Assembly: GCF_019429525.1 (NCBI RefSeq)
Contig: NZ_JAHXZL010000014.1
Coordinates: 62,001-126,000 of the forward strand
DNA: 64,000 nucleotides
Reading direction: 5' to 3'
From: Sphingomonas folli
GTDB lineage: Bacteria > Pseudomonadota > Alphaproteobacteria > Sphingomonadales > Sphingomonadaceae
Made by a program: the position numbers and the translations under genes. The notes under the pieces are model-generated. The model saw only the letters and a list, made by a program, of their open reading frames with translations, was not told the DNA's origin and made no database searches. Below are positions 45,638 to 54,820 of this stretch, one piece after another (positions within the stretch are counted from its first letter, which is position 1; every line of letters starts with the position of its first letter).

Positions 45638-46572
45638 CAGGCGAACTTGAACTGCCGGCCGATCGCGACGTGCAAATGCGCGTTCTCGGCGATCACGGCC
45701 TGGAGATGCTGGTGCAGCCCGGCGGCGATCACGTCGCCGGTGCGGGTGCGCGCGATCCGCGCCTGGCGGGTGCGCGCCATGCGATCGGCCTCCCCCTGGG
45801 TCCCGCTCGACCGCGCCAGCCCGGTGAGCGCGGTGACGGTCTCCTCCGTCGCGGCGGCGACGCTGCGCGGCAGCTCGCCGCGGCTGAGCAGCAGGTCGAT
45901 CACGTTGGCCGGCGCCAGCCCGTCGCTGTAGAGCCAGCGATAGGCGGTCACCGCCGAGACGGTCTGGAGGATCGTGGTCCACTGGTCGCGGTCGACCGTG
46001 CCGCCGACCGACTCGCCCGCGGGCAGCAGCAGGTGGTATTTCACGTCGAGCAGCCGCGCGGTGTTGTCGGTCCGCTCCACCGCCTGGCCGAGCCGGATGA
46101 ACAGCGTGGTCTGGTTGCGCAGCATGCGATGCACCGCGCCCTCGAAACCGCGCGTCTCCGCCTTGACCGAATCGACCAGCGCCAGCGTCGTGCCGGGGTC
46201 GAGCCGCGCGACCCGCTGGTCGAACAGCAGCCAGGCGCCGTTGATCGCCTGCCACGCCTCGCGGCTCAGCGCGGTGCGGACCGCGCGCGCGTTGTCGCGC
46301 GCCATGCCGACGCAGCGCAGGATCGAGCCGCGGTGGCCCGCGTCGGCCAGCAGGAAGCGCGCCACCTCCTCACGGGTCAGCTCGCCGCCAGCCGCGGTGA
46401 AGGCGGGCTCGGTCTCGGTCACCGCCAGCGCCGAGCGCCACGCGTCCTCCCCCGCGGGGCGGGTGGAGAGGACGTCGAGCCGCAGCGTCGCCTCCACCAG
46501 CCGCGCGACGAAGTCGGCGCGCTCGACGTAGCGGCCGAGCCAGTAGAGCGAGGCGGCGGTGCGGCTGAGCAT
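45637..46572 (-). CDS. Alpha-E domain protein (COG2307)
   Basis: A 311-residue helical protein of the alpha-E/DUF403 family. It starts LSRTAASLYWLGRYVERADF, then RLVEATLRLDV and FIRLGQAVERTDNTARLLDVKYH, matching the Glu-containing helices the family is named for. Alpha-E domains occur almost only next to the circularly permuted ATP-grasp and transglutaminase genes. Its ATG overlaps the ATP-grasp TGA and its TGA overlaps the next ATG, so all three are translationally coupled. Its exact role is not established. Confidence 0.92.
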   Translation of the reverse strand: MLSRTAASLYWLGRYVERADFVARLVEATLRLDVLSTRPAGEDAWRSALAVTETEPAFTAAGGELTREEVARFLLADAGHRGSILRCVGMARDNARAVRTALSREAWQAINGAWLLFDQRVARLDPGTTLALVDSVKAETRGFEGAVHRMLRNQTTLFIRLGQAVERTDNTARLLDVKYHLLLPAGESVGGTVDRDQWTTILQTVSAVTAYRWLYSDGLAPANVIDLLLSRGELPRSVAAATEETVTALTGLARSSGTQGEADRMARTRQARIARTRTGDVIAAGLHQHLQAVIAENAHLHVAIGRQFKFA

Positions 46573-48092
46573 CAGGCACCCCCCAGCGTCTGGCTCATGC
46601 CGCCGAGCGTCTGCGTCATGCCGACCGACGCCTGGGTCCCCATCGTCTGGGACATGGCCGGCGCGCCGGGCATCAGCACGAAACTGTCCTTGGTGCCGCC
46701 GCCCTGCGACGAGTTGACCACCAGCGAGCCCTCGCGCAGCGCGACGCGGGTGAGCCCGCCCGGCACCACCTGCACCCCGCGCGCGCCGCTCAGGACGAAC
46801 GGGCGGAAGTCGACGTGGCGCGGCGCGACCCCCTGCTCCACCAAGGTGGGCACCGTGGAGAGCGCCAGGGTCGGCTGCGCGATATAGCGGTGCGGCTCGG
46901 CCACCAGCGCGGCGCGGAAACGCTCGATCTCTGCCGTGGAGGCGGTCGGGCCGACCAGCATGCCGTAGCCGCCCGAGCCGTCGACCAGCTTGACCACCAG
47001 CTCGTCGAGATGGTCGAGCACGTAGCGCAGTGCCGCGGGCTCGCGGCAGCGCCATGTCTCGACGATCGGCAGCTTGGCCTCCCCGCCCGAGTAGAAGCGC
47101 ACGATCTCGGGCATGTAGCTGTAGATCGCCTTGTCGTCGGCGATGCCGTTGCCGGGCGCGTTGATGATCGCGACGTTGCCCGCGGCATAAGCGGCGATCA
47201 GCCCGGGCACGCCGAGCAGCGACTCGGGACGGAACACCAGAGGGTCGAGGAAATCGTCGTCGACGCGGCGGTAGATCACGTCCACCTTCACCCGACCCGC
47301 GATCGTGCGCATGTAGACGAGGTCGTCGTCGACGACGAGGTCGGCCGCCTCGACCAGCTCGATCCCCATCGAGTCGGCGAGGAAGCTGTGCTCGTAATAG
47401 GCCGAGTTATAATGGCCCGGCGTCAGCAGCACGCAGTTGGGATGCTGCCCGCTGCCGCGCGGCGCCACCGACTTCATCGTCTCGAGCAGCATGTCGGGGT
47501 AGCTGTCGACCGCGGCGACTCGGAACTTGGCGAACAGCTCCGGGCACAGCCGCACCATCGCCTCGCGATTCTCGAGCATGTAGCTCACCCCCGAGGGCGT
47601 CCGCGCATTGTCCTCCAGCACGTAGAACTGGTCGGGCCCGGTGCGCACCAGGTCGATCCCGCAGATATGCGCCCAGACGTCGTGCGGCGGGCGGATCCCC
47701 GCGATCTCGGGGCGGAACTGCGGGTTGCCGAGGATCAGGTCGGCGGGCAGCACGCCCTCCTTCAGAATGCGGCGCTCGCCGTAGATGTCGACGAGGAAGG
47801 CGTTGATCGCCTCGACTCGCTGCACCAGCCCCTCGGAGAGCCGCGCCCACTCGTCGGCGAGGAAGACGCGCGGGACGATGTCGAACGGGATGATGCGCTC
47901 GCTCGCCTCGCTCTCGCCGTAGACCGCGAAGGTGATGCCGAGCTGGCGGAAGGTGACCTCGGCGGAGCGCTGGCGGCGACGCAGCTCGTCGGACGGCGTC
48001 TCGTCGAGCCAGCGACACAGGTCCGCCAGCTCGGGGCGGGCACCGTCGCGATCGGCCGCCCCCATGATCTCGTCGAACGCCGCTATCCCCAT
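46572..48092 (-). CDS. Circularly permuted ATP-grasp type 2 protein (COG2308)
   Basis: A 506-residue ATP-dependent ligase-like protein, first in the operon. Visible motifs are RIIPFDIVPRVF, FYVLEDNARTPSGVSY, VDVIYRRVDDDFLDPL, NAPGNGIADDKAIYSYMPEI and VDGSGGYGMLVGP. ATP-grasp enzymes join a carboxylate to an amine through an acyl-phosphate, so a peptide or amide bond is the likely product. The last 30 residues contain three imperfect repeats of MSQT(M/L)G that are not part of the domain. ATG at 48092, 193 bases upstream of the divergent neighbour's end. Confidence 0.93.
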   Translation of the reverse strand: MGIAAFDEIMGAADRDGARPELADLCRWLDETPSDELRRRQRSAEVTFRQLGITFAVYGESEASERIIPFDIVPRVFLADEWARLSEGLVQRVEAINAFLVDIYGERRILKEGVLPADLILGNPQFRPEIAGIRPPHDVWAHICGIDLVRTGPDQFYVLEDNARTPSGVSYMLENREAMVRLCPELFAKFRVAAVDSYPDMLLETMKSVAPRGSGQHPNCVLLTPGHYNSAYYEHSFLADSMGIELVEAADLVVDDDLVYMRTIAGRVKVDVIYRRVDDDFLDPLVFRPESLLGVPGLIAAYAAGNVAIINAPGNGIADDKAIYSYMPEIVRFYSGGEAKLPIVETWRCREPAALRYVLDHLDELVVKLVDGSGGYGMLVGPTASTAEIERFRAALVAEPHRYIAQPTLALSTVPTLVEQGVAPRHVDFRPFVLSGARGVQVVPGGLTRVALREGSLVVNSSQGGGTKDSFVLMPGAPAMSQTMGTQASVGMTQTLGGMSQTLGGA

Positions 48093-48285
48093 CGACCCCC
48101 GTCAACTCATGAGCGAAGAATTCGACCCATGCTGGCGAAGTTGGTTGCGGTGCACAAGCGGTCAGCGCGATTTTCGATCGACATGTGTCGCGCTCGTTCG
48201 AGCGCGGGAGCCCAGTGCCGCGGGCGACGTCCTACGCGACGCTGGGTTCCGCGTCCGCGGGCACACGGCGGCGGTTCGAGGCGCG

Positions 48286-50313
48286 TCAGCGCTCGCCGGG
48301 CAGCGCGGCGAGCATCCCGCTCGTGAGCACCTGTGGCAGCACGCGCGGTTCTGCCGCGCGGGGCGTGTACCAGAGGTAGAGCGGCACGCCGGCGCGGTTG
48401 TGCGCCTCGATGAAACGGCCCAGCACCGGGTCGCCGTCGGTCCAGTCGCCTACCAGCACCGCCACCTTGCCCTGCTTGAACGCGGCGGCGGTGGTGGCGG
48501 TCTCGATCGCGGCCTTCTCGTTGACCTTGCAGGTGAGGCACCAGTCGGCGGTGAAATAGGCGAAGACCGGCCGCCCCTCGGCGCGCAGCGCGGCGAGCCG
48601 CGCCTCGCTGAACGGCTCGGCGCCGGGCAGCCCCGCCACCGCACTCGCCGCGCCGCTCGGCGCCGGGCGCACCAGCGCGACGCCGCCGAGCGCGACCAGC
48701 AGCGCGATCCCCGCCGGCCACCACGCCGCGCCGCGCCCGGCGTGCTGGCGCAGCCCGGTCCACCACAGCCCGACCGCTGCGAACAGCGTCGCGGCGAGGC
48801 CGAGCGTCATCCCGTCGACGCCGGCCTGGCGCCCGAGCACCCAGGCGAGCGCGAGCGCGGTCAGCCACATCGGCAGCGACAGGATCCGCCGCAGCCGATC
48901 CATCCAGGCCCCCGGCCGCGGGAGCCGCGCGCGCAGCGCCGGCACGAAGCCGATCAGCAGGAAAGGCAGCGCGATCCCCAGGCCGAGCCCCGCGAACACC
49001 GCCAGCGCCGCCGCGGCGGGCAGCACCAGCGCCGCGCCGAGCGCCGCGCCCATGAACGGTCCGGTGCACGGCGTCGCCACGAACGCCGCCAGCGCGCCGG
49101 TCGCGAACGCCCCTGCCGCCCCGCCCCGCGCGGCGAACTGCGGGGTCGGCAGCTCGAACAGCCCGGCGAGGTTGAGCGCGATCGCGGTGACGAGCAGCAG
49201 CAGCGCGCCGATCACGCGCGGGTCCTGCAGCTGGAACGCCCAGCCCGCGCTCGACCCTGCCGCGCGCAACGCCAGCAGCCCCGCGCCGAGCCCGACGCAC
49301 ACCAGCATCACCCCCGCGGTATAGGCCAGCGCCTCGCGCCGCGCGTGCGCGGCGCTCTCGCCCGACCGCGCCAGCCCCAACGCCTTGAGGCTCAGGATCG
49401 GGAAGACGCACGGCATGATGTTGAGCAGCAGCCCGCCCAGCACCGCGCCCGCGAACGCCGCGAGCGCGGTGGCGAGCACCCCCTCGGCGCCGCGCGGCGC
49501 GGCGACGTCGCCCGGCCGCGCGGTGAGCGCCAGCCCGGTACCGCCGCCGGTGGCGAGCACGCCCGCGACCTCCCCCGCGGCGGGCTCCGCCGCCGCCTTG
49601 GTCTCGATCACCAGCGTGTCGCCGTCGCGCGTGACCGTCTGCGGCGCGGCATAGTCGATCGCGCCGCCGGCGGCCGGGTAGAACCACGCTTCGCCCAGGG
49701 ACGCGTCGGCGGGATACGGCACCGCGAGCCGGAAACGGTCGCCCGCGCGCTGCCAGGTCGCGCGCGTCGACAGCGGGCGCGGCAGCGCGCGACGCCAGCC
49801 GTCGAACGCGGCGCGCCGCGCGGGATCGATCGCGCCGTCGCCGACGGTGAGGTCGAGCGTCAGCGTCTGCGTCTCGGGGACGCAGATCTCCGCGGTGCAG
49901 ACGAGATAGTCGAGCTTGGCGACGAGCGGCAGCCGCGTCCCCGGCGCCAGTCCCGCGGGCACGCGCAGCGTCGTCAGCAGCGCCCAAGGCTTCTCGTAGA
50001 CATAGTTCATCAGCCCCGCGATCAGCAGCCGCGACGGCACCGGATAGTCGAGCCCGCCCGCGCGCGCGCCGGCGGGCAGCGTCCAGGTCACGCGGCTCGG
50101 CACGCCCGCGTCGCCGGGGTTGCGCCAATAACCGTGCCATCCCGGCTGCGGCACCGCGCGGAACGCCAGCGCCACGTCGCTCCCCGCGGCGGGCCGGTCG
50201 CTCTCCGCCACCAGCGTCAGCGCGACGTGGCGCGCGGGCTGCGCGAGCGCGCCGCCCGCGGCCAGCAGTGTCACGAGGATGAAAAGCGCCGCGCGCACTG
50301 CTTGCCTGACCAT
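48286..50313 (-). CDS. DsbD/ScsB-like thiol:disulfide interchange protein
   Basis: A 675-residue membrane reductase that carries electrons from cytoplasmic thioredoxin to the periplasm. After a signal peptide comes an N-terminal immunoglobulin-like domain with CTAEIC, then eight-helix DsbD core (IMPCVFPILSLK and ATPCTGPFMG Cys) and a C-terminal thioredoxin domain with WCLTC (FTADWCLTCKVNE). The two-Cys order is that of the ScsB-type family. The ATG at 50313 is chosen for MVRQAVRAALFILVT. Diverges from phoK (49 bases between starts). Confidence 0.92.
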   Translation of the reverse strand: MVRQAVRAALFILVTLLAAGGALAQPARHVALTLVAESDRPAAGSDVALAFRAVPQPGWHGYWRNPGDAGVPSRVTWTLPAGARAGGLDYPVPSRLLIAGLMNYVYEKPWALLTTLRVPAGLAPGTRLPLVAKLDYLVCTAEICVPETQTLTLDLTVGDGAIDPARRAAFDGWRRALPRPLSTRATWQRAGDRFRLAVPYPADASLGEAWFYPAAGGAIDYAAPQTVTRDGDTLVIETKAAAEPAAGEVAGVLATGGGTGLALTARPGDVAAPRGAEGVLATALAAFAGAVLGGLLLNIMPCVFPILSLKALGLARSGESAAHARREALAYTAGVMLVCVGLGAGLLALRAAGSSAGWAFQLQDPRVIGALLLLVTAIALNLAGLFELPTPQFAARGGAAGAFATGALAAFVATPCTGPFMGAALGAALVLPAAAALAVFAGLGLGIALPFLLIGFVPALRARLPRPGAWMDRLRRILSLPMWLTALALAWVLGRQAGVDGMTLGLAATLFAAVGLWWTGLRQHAGRGAAWWPAGIALLVALGGVALVRPAPSGAASAVAGLPGAEPFSEARLAALRAEGRPVFAYFTADWCLTCKVNEKAAIETATTAAAFKQGKVAVLVGDWTDGDPVLGRFIEAHNRAGVPLYLWYTPRAAEPRVLPQVLTSGMLAALPGER

Positions 50314-50362
50314 CGGACGCGGACCATAGCCGCGGTCGCTCCCGCATGCATCAAGGTTGGCC

Positions 50363-52006
50363 ATGAAATCGCTCCTCCTCGCCCTGCTCGCCACCGCCGC
50401 CGCCGTGCCAGCGGCCGCGCAGACCGCGACGCCCGCCCCGGCGACGCCCGCCGCCGCACCGCGCACGCCGCCCAAGCTGGTCGTGGCGATCTCGGTCGAT
50501 CAGTTCTCCGCCGACCTGTTCGCGCAATATCGCAACCATTTCACCGACGGCATGGCGCGGCTGCTGACTGGCGTGGTGTTCCCCTCGGGCTATCAGAGCC
50601 ACGCCGCGACCGAGACCTGCCCGGGCCACTCCACCATCCTGACCGGCATGCGGCCGGCGCATACCGGGATCATCGCCAACAACTGGCTCGACCAGAAGGT
50701 CGGCCGCGCGGACAAGACGGTCTATTGCGCCGAGGACGAGCGCGCCGGCGGCGACCACGAGCATTACACGCCCTCGGACCTCCACCTGAAGGTGCCGACG
50801 CTCGGCGACATGATGAAGCGCGCCGACCCGCGGTCGCGCGTCGTCGCGGTGGCGGGCAAGGATCGCGCCGCGATCATGATGGGTGGCCACACCACCGACC
50901 AGATCTGGTTCTGGGGCGGGCAGAACTTCATCTCGCTCGCGGCGCGGCAGGAGCCCGCGGTGGTCACCCGCGCCAATGCCGCGGTGGGCGCGCTGCTCGC
51001 CCGTCCGCAGGAGGCGCTGCCGCTGCCGGGCTATTGCACGGCGCTGTCGCGCCCGATCGCGGTGGGCGAGCAGACGCTCGGCACCGGGCGGTTCGAGCGC
51101 GCCGCGGGCGACGCCAAGGCGTTCCGCGCCTCGCCCGCGCTGGACGGCGCGGTATTCGCGCTCGCGGCGGCGATGATCGAGGACATGAAGCTCGGCCGCG
51201 GCCCCGCCACCGACCTGATCGCGGTCGGCGCCTCGGCGACCGACTATGTCGGCCACGCCGATGGCACGCAGGGATCGGAGATGTGCATCCAGATGGCGCA
51301 GCTCGACGAGTCGCTCGGCGGCTTCCTCGCCGAGCTCGACCGCACCGGGATCGACTATGAGGTGATGCTCACCGCCGATCACGGCGCGCACGACATGACC
51401 GAGCGCCAGCAGCAGCGCGCGATGCCGATGGAGCAGCATGTCGCGCCCGCGGCCACCGCGAAGATCATCGGCGCCGCGATCGGGCACGACCTCGGCATCG
51501 CCGGCCCGGTGCTGCTCGGGCCCGAGACCGACGTCTATCTCGCCGACTCGGTGCCCGCGGCGAGGCGCGCGCAGGTGCTGACCGAGGCGAAGAGGCGCTT
51601 CACCGCGCAGCCGCAGGTCGCCGCCGCCTTCACCCGCGACGAGCTCGCCGCCACCCGCATGGCGACCACCCCGCCCGAGACGTGGACGCTGATCGAGCGC
51701 GCGCGCGCCTCGTTCGACCCGGAGCGGTCGGGCGACCTCATCGTGCTGCTGCGCCCGCGCGTCACCACCGTCGCGGCGCCGGCCCCAGGCTATGTCGAGA
51801 CCCACGGCAGCCCGTGGGACTATGACCGCCGCGTGCCGATCCTGTTCTGGCGCAAGGGGCTGGCCGGCTTCGAGCAGCCGCTGTCGGTGGAGACGGTCGA
51901 CATCGCGCCGACGCTGGCGGCCACGATCGGGCTGAGGGTGAGCGGGCTCGACGGCCGCTGCCTCGACCTCGACGCCGGCGCGGCGGACACCTGCCCGGCG
52001 GGGTGA
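50363..52006 (+). CDS. phoK: Alkaline phosphatase PhoK (PafA-type)
   Basis: A 547-residue secreted phosphomonoesterase of the PafA/NPP superfamily, closest in layout to PhoK of Sphingomonas. It has a signal peptide (MKSLLLALLATAAAVPAAA), SVDQFS metal-site Asp, the nucleophile Thr in ATETCPGHST (about residue 85), GHADG, and TADHGAHDM zinc-site residues. It frees phosphate from organic esters outside the cytoplasm. The ATG at 50363 is preferred to a TTG two codons earlier. Cys pairs fit extracytoplasmic folding; the DsbD-like gene is divergent next door. Confidence 0.92.
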   Translation: MKSLLLALLATAAAVPAAAQTATPAPATPAAAPRTPPKLVVAISVDQFSADLFAQYRNHFTDGMARLLTGVVFPSGYQSHAATETCPGHSTILTGMRPAHTGIIANNWLDQKVGRADKTVYCAEDERAGGDHEHYTPSDLHLKVPTLGDMMKRADPRSRVVAVAGKDRAAIMMGGHTTDQIWFWGGQNFISLAARQEPAVVTRANAAVGALLARPQEALPLPGYCTALSRPIAVGEQTLGTGRFERAAGDAKAFRASPALDGAVFALAAAMIEDMKLGRGPATDLIAVGASATDYVGHADGTQGSEMCIQMAQLDESLGGFLAELDRTGIDYEVMLTADHGAHDMTERQQQRAMPMEQHVAPAATAKIIGAAIGHDLGIAGPVLLGPETDVYLADSVPAARRAQVLTEAKRRFTAQPQVAAAFTRDELAATRMATTPPETWTLIERARASFDPERSGDLIVLLRPRVTTVAAPAPGYVETHGSPWDYDRRVPILFWRKGLAGFEQPLSVETVDIAPTLAATIGLRVSGLDGRCLDLDAGAADTCPAG

Positions 52007-52043
52007 GGTTCGGGGCGGGCGGGCGCCCTGCTCCTCCCGCCGG

Positions 52044-52140
52044 CGTCATCCCGGACTCGTCTCAGGATCCATCGTGGCTCACGCTCGAGACGTGCGGCGC
52101 CTGCGGTGAAGTGGATCCTGGGACGGGGGCAGGATGACGC
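52044..52140. repeat. Paired REP hairpins (family with GTCATCCCGG core)
   Basis: CGTCATCCCGGACTCGTC with GTCTCAGGATCC, then about 45 bases with GTGAAGTGGATCCTGGGAC, ending GGATGACG. The same layout as 12318-12413 and 31112-31207. It lies between convergent phoK and the FAD oxidoreductase. Confidence 0.72.
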
Positions 52141-52233
52141 TCAGTATCAGTGTTTCGGCAAGCTCGAAGGCCGCATCACCCCACCGCCGCTACCAGCCAC
52201 GCCAGATAATCCGCGTCTGCCGCCACGCCCCGC

Positions 52234-53322
52234 TCATCGCGCGAACCGCCCCGGCGCGTAGCGCGCCGCGTCGATCGTTGACGGGGGCGTGTCACCGAGC
52301 AGCAGCGCGGCGCCGACCGCTGCCGCCGCCGGCGCGGTCTGGATGCCGAAGCCGCCCTGCCCCGCGAACCAGAAGAAGCCCGGCTCGGCGAAGCCGTACA
52401 CCGGCAGCCGGTCGGGCGCGAACGAGCGCAGCCCCGCCCAGCTGCGCTCGACGCGGCGCACGCGCCAGTCGACCGCCGCCTCGAAGCGGTCGATCGCCAC
52501 CGCCACGTCGAGCTCCTCCGCGGCGACGTCGTGCGGCACCACCGGATGCTCGTCGTGCGGGCTCAGCCACAGCCTGCCGCCCGCCTCGGGCTTGAAGTAG
52601 AAACCGCCGCCGGCGTGGATCACGAAGGGCGTCGTCGCGGGCACCGGCGGGTCGATGGCGAGCTGCGCGACGGTGCGGCGATACGGCCGGATGCCGAGCG
52701 GCCGCGCGCCCGCCAGCCCCGCGACCGGGTCGGCCCAGGCGCCCGCGGCGTCGACCAGCACCGCGGCGCGGACCGCGCGCCCGTCCGCCAGCGTGAGTCG
52801 CCAGCCGCCGCCGACGCGCTCGGCCGCGGCGAGCCGGGCCGCGGTCATCAGCGTCGCGCCCGCGCGCCGCGCCGCGCCGAGATAGTCGGCGTGGAGCCGC
52901 GCGACGTCGATATAGGCGCAGCTCGGCTCGCGCACGCCGAGCGACCAGTCGTCGCGCAGCCCCGGCACCAGCGGGCGCGGGTCGACCGCGGTGAGCGCGA
53001 CGCTGCTCCCCGCGAACTCGGCGAGCAGAGCGTCGATCGCGCGCGCGTCCTCGGCGCGCCCGACATGGACCGCGCCGAGCGGGTCGAGGTAGCCGCCCGC
53101 GCGCAGCGCCGCCTCCGACCCGGTGGTGAGCGGCTGGATGAGCGGGCCGCCGTAGGTCTCCGACCAGAAAGCCGCGGAGCGGCCGGTGGCGTGATAGCCC
53201 GGCAGGTCCTCGCCCTCCAGCAGCAGCACGCGCGCGCGCTCGCCGATCGCCGCGGCGAGGCTCGCCCCCGCGATACCCGCGCCGACGACGGCGATGTCGG
53301 CGGTGAGCGCGGCGACGCTCAC
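52234..53322 (-). CDS. FAD-dependent oxidoreductase (DadA-like)
   Basis: A 362-residue DAO-type flavoprotein. The dinucleotide fold reads DIAVVGAGIAGASLAAAIG (residues 9-27), and other features are GRSAAFWSETYG, IRPYRRTVAQL, FYFKPEAGGRLWLSPHDEHP and FAGQGGFGIQTAPA. It oxidises an amino or hydroxy acid; the substrate is unknown. Its GTG at 53322 overlaps the hydrolase stop as GTGA, so it is translated by coupling. The usual DAO alternative is a sarcosine/glycine oxidase. Confidence 0.88.
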   Translation of the reverse strand: MSVAALTADIAVVGAGIAGASLAAAIGERARVLLLEGEDLPGYHATGRSAAFWSETYGGPLIQPLTTGSEAALRAGGYLDPLGAVHVGRAEDARAIDALLAEFAGSSVALTAVDPRPLVPGLRDDWSLGVREPSCAYIDVARLHADYLGAARRAGATLMTAARLAAAERVGGGWRLTLADGRAVRAAVLVDAAGAWADPVAGLAGARPLGIRPYRRTVAQLAIDPPVPATTPFVIHAGGGFYFKPEAGGRLWLSPHDEHPVVPHDVAAEELDVAVAIDRFEAAVDWRVRRVERSWAGLRSFAPDRLPVYGFAEPGFFWFAGQGGFGIQTAPAAAAVGAALLLGDTPPSTIDAARYAPGRFAR

Positions 53323-54254
53323 GCCGCCTGCTCGGCGAGGAAGGAGTCGATCGCGGCGAGCGCGCGGTCGCGCACCGCGTCGCGCTCGCGCAGCAGCTCG
53401 TGCGCCGCGCCGTCGCCGAAGCGCACCAGCGTGGCGCGCTTCAGCCGCCCTGCCACGCGCACGGCCGCGCGCGGGTCGACCAGCCGGTCGCCGTCCGCCA
53501 CCAGCAGCAGCACCGGCACGTCGAGCCGTCCCAGCGCAGGGTCGCGCCGGAGCCGCGCGGTCGCGGCGAAGGCCTCGTCGAGCCACGCCCAGCTCGGCGG
53601 GCCGAGCCGCAGCGTCGGGTCCTGCTCGTACCACCAGGCCTCGTCGGCGTAGCGCGCCGCGTCGCCGGTGAGGAGCGTCTGGCGCTCGGCGAACCCCGGC
53701 CGCTCGCTCTTCCACGCCGCGCGCGCGGGGTCGCCCAGCCGCCGCATCAGGCGCGCGACCCGGCCGCCCAGCCAGGCGCCGACCGGCGAGGCCAGCCCGA
53801 GCATCGGCGCCACCAGCACCGCCGCGCGCGGCCGCACCGCGCCGTCGAGCAGGGCGCGCAGCGCGAGATAGCCCCCCATGGAGTGGCCGACGATCACGTG
53901 CGGCCCGGGCATCGCCGCGACCCAGTCGCGCCACTGCTCGGCGAGATCGCTCAGCCACGGCGCGAAATCGTCGCTATGGCCGACCTGCGCGTCGGCGCAC
54001 AGCCGCCCCGAGCCCCCCTGCCCGCGCCAGTCGAACGCCGCGACACTCCACCCCGCGGCATGCCAGTGCGCGAACGACTCGAGATATTTCTCGAACACGT
54101 CGGCGCGCCCGGTCTGGAACAGGATCGTGCCGCGCCCGCCGCCCGGCCACTCGAGGCGGCGCAGCGGCCAGCCGTCCGCCGCGGGCGCGGTGGCGACTCG
54201 CGCCGCGGCGGGGATCAGGCGGCGGTTCACGGGGTCCAGCATCATCCCGATCAT
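53319..54254 (-). CDS. Alpha/beta hydrolase (lysophospholipase-like)
   Basis: A 311-residue serine hydrolase. Motifs: the FDWRGQGGSGRL oxyanion region, the nucleophile elbow VIVGHSMGGYLAL and the late Asp (LVADGDRLVDPRAA) and His (GAAHELLRE). It matches the lysophospholipase/monoacylglycerol lipase COG2267 group. ATG at 54254; a second Met three codons in is possible. It leads the pair with the FAD protein, and its start is 40 bases from the divergent cpaA start. Confidence 0.88.
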   Translation of the reverse strand: MIGMMLDPVNRRLIPAAARVATAPAADGWPLRRLEWPGGGRGTILFQTGRADVFEKYLESFAHWHAAGWSVAAFDWRGQGGSGRLCADAQVGHSDDFAPWLSDLAEQWRDWVAAMPGPHVIVGHSMGGYLALRALLDGAVRPRAAVLVAPMLGLASPVGAWLGGRVARLMRRLGDPARAAWKSERPGFAERQTLLTGDAARYADEAWWYEQDPTLRLGPPSWAWLDEAFAATARLRRDPALGRLDVPVLLLVADGDRLVDPRAAVRVAGRLKRATLVRFGDGAAHELLRERDAVRDRALAAIDSFLAEQAA

Positions 54255-54294
54255 GGTTACGGTTTCTCAAACCCTGTCGTCTAGCACCGCCGAT

Positions 54295-54771
54295 ATGGGT
54301 CATTCTCTCCTCGCCTGGCTGCTCCCCGCGATCATGGGGGCGCTGCTCGTCTCTGCCGGCGTCGAGGACGCGCGCACGCGCGAGATCGCCAACTGGAAGA
54401 ACGCGGCGATCGCGCTGCTCGCGCCGGTATGGTGGTGTGCGATCGGCCTGTCGCCCTGGCCCGAGATGGCGCTGCAGCTCGGCGTCGCGCTCGCGGTGTT
54501 CGCGCTGTTCGTCGGCGCCTTCGCGATCGGGCAGATGGGCGGCGGCGACGTCAAGCTGATCGGCGCGCTGGCATTGTGGCTGCCGCCGATGCGCCTGCTC
54601 GACACGCTGCTGGTGATGTCGGTGCTGGGCGGCGTGCTCACGCTCCTCTTCGTGATCGAGCGGCGCTGGAAGCCGAGCGAGGCCGCGGTCGAGGTGCCCT
54701 ACGGCGTCGCCATCGCGGTGGCCGGGCTGATCACGTTAGCCGAACCGCTTCTTAACCAATTCCGCCCATAA
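54295..54771 (+). CDS. cpaA: Tad pilus prepilin peptidase CpaA/TadV
   Basis: A 158-residue, polytopic A24 leader peptidase that cleaves and prepares Flp pilins. The two catalytic Asp are in EDARTREIANW (about residue 25) and QMGGGDVKLIG (about residue 81). Five membrane helices. First gene of the Tad operon; cpaB starts 50 bases after its stop. Confidence 0.92.
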   Translation: MGHSLLAWLLPAIMGALLVSAGVEDARTREIANWKNAAIALLAPVWWCAIGLSPWPEMALQLGVALAVFALFVGAFAIGQMGGGDVKLIGALALWLPPMRLLDTLLVMSVLGGVLTLLFVIERRWKPSEAAVEVPYGVAIAVAGLITLAEPLLNQFRP

Positions 54772-54820
54772 TTTACGTCAAGTTGGCGCCGGCTGGCGCA
54801 CTCAGAGGATGCTCTCCCCG

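Noticed and set aside
47932..51360. A 1142-codon open frame crossing the ATP-grasp, DsbD-like and phoK region
   Set aside because: It overlaps three confident genes in other frames or strands and has low-complexity Arg/Ala composition.
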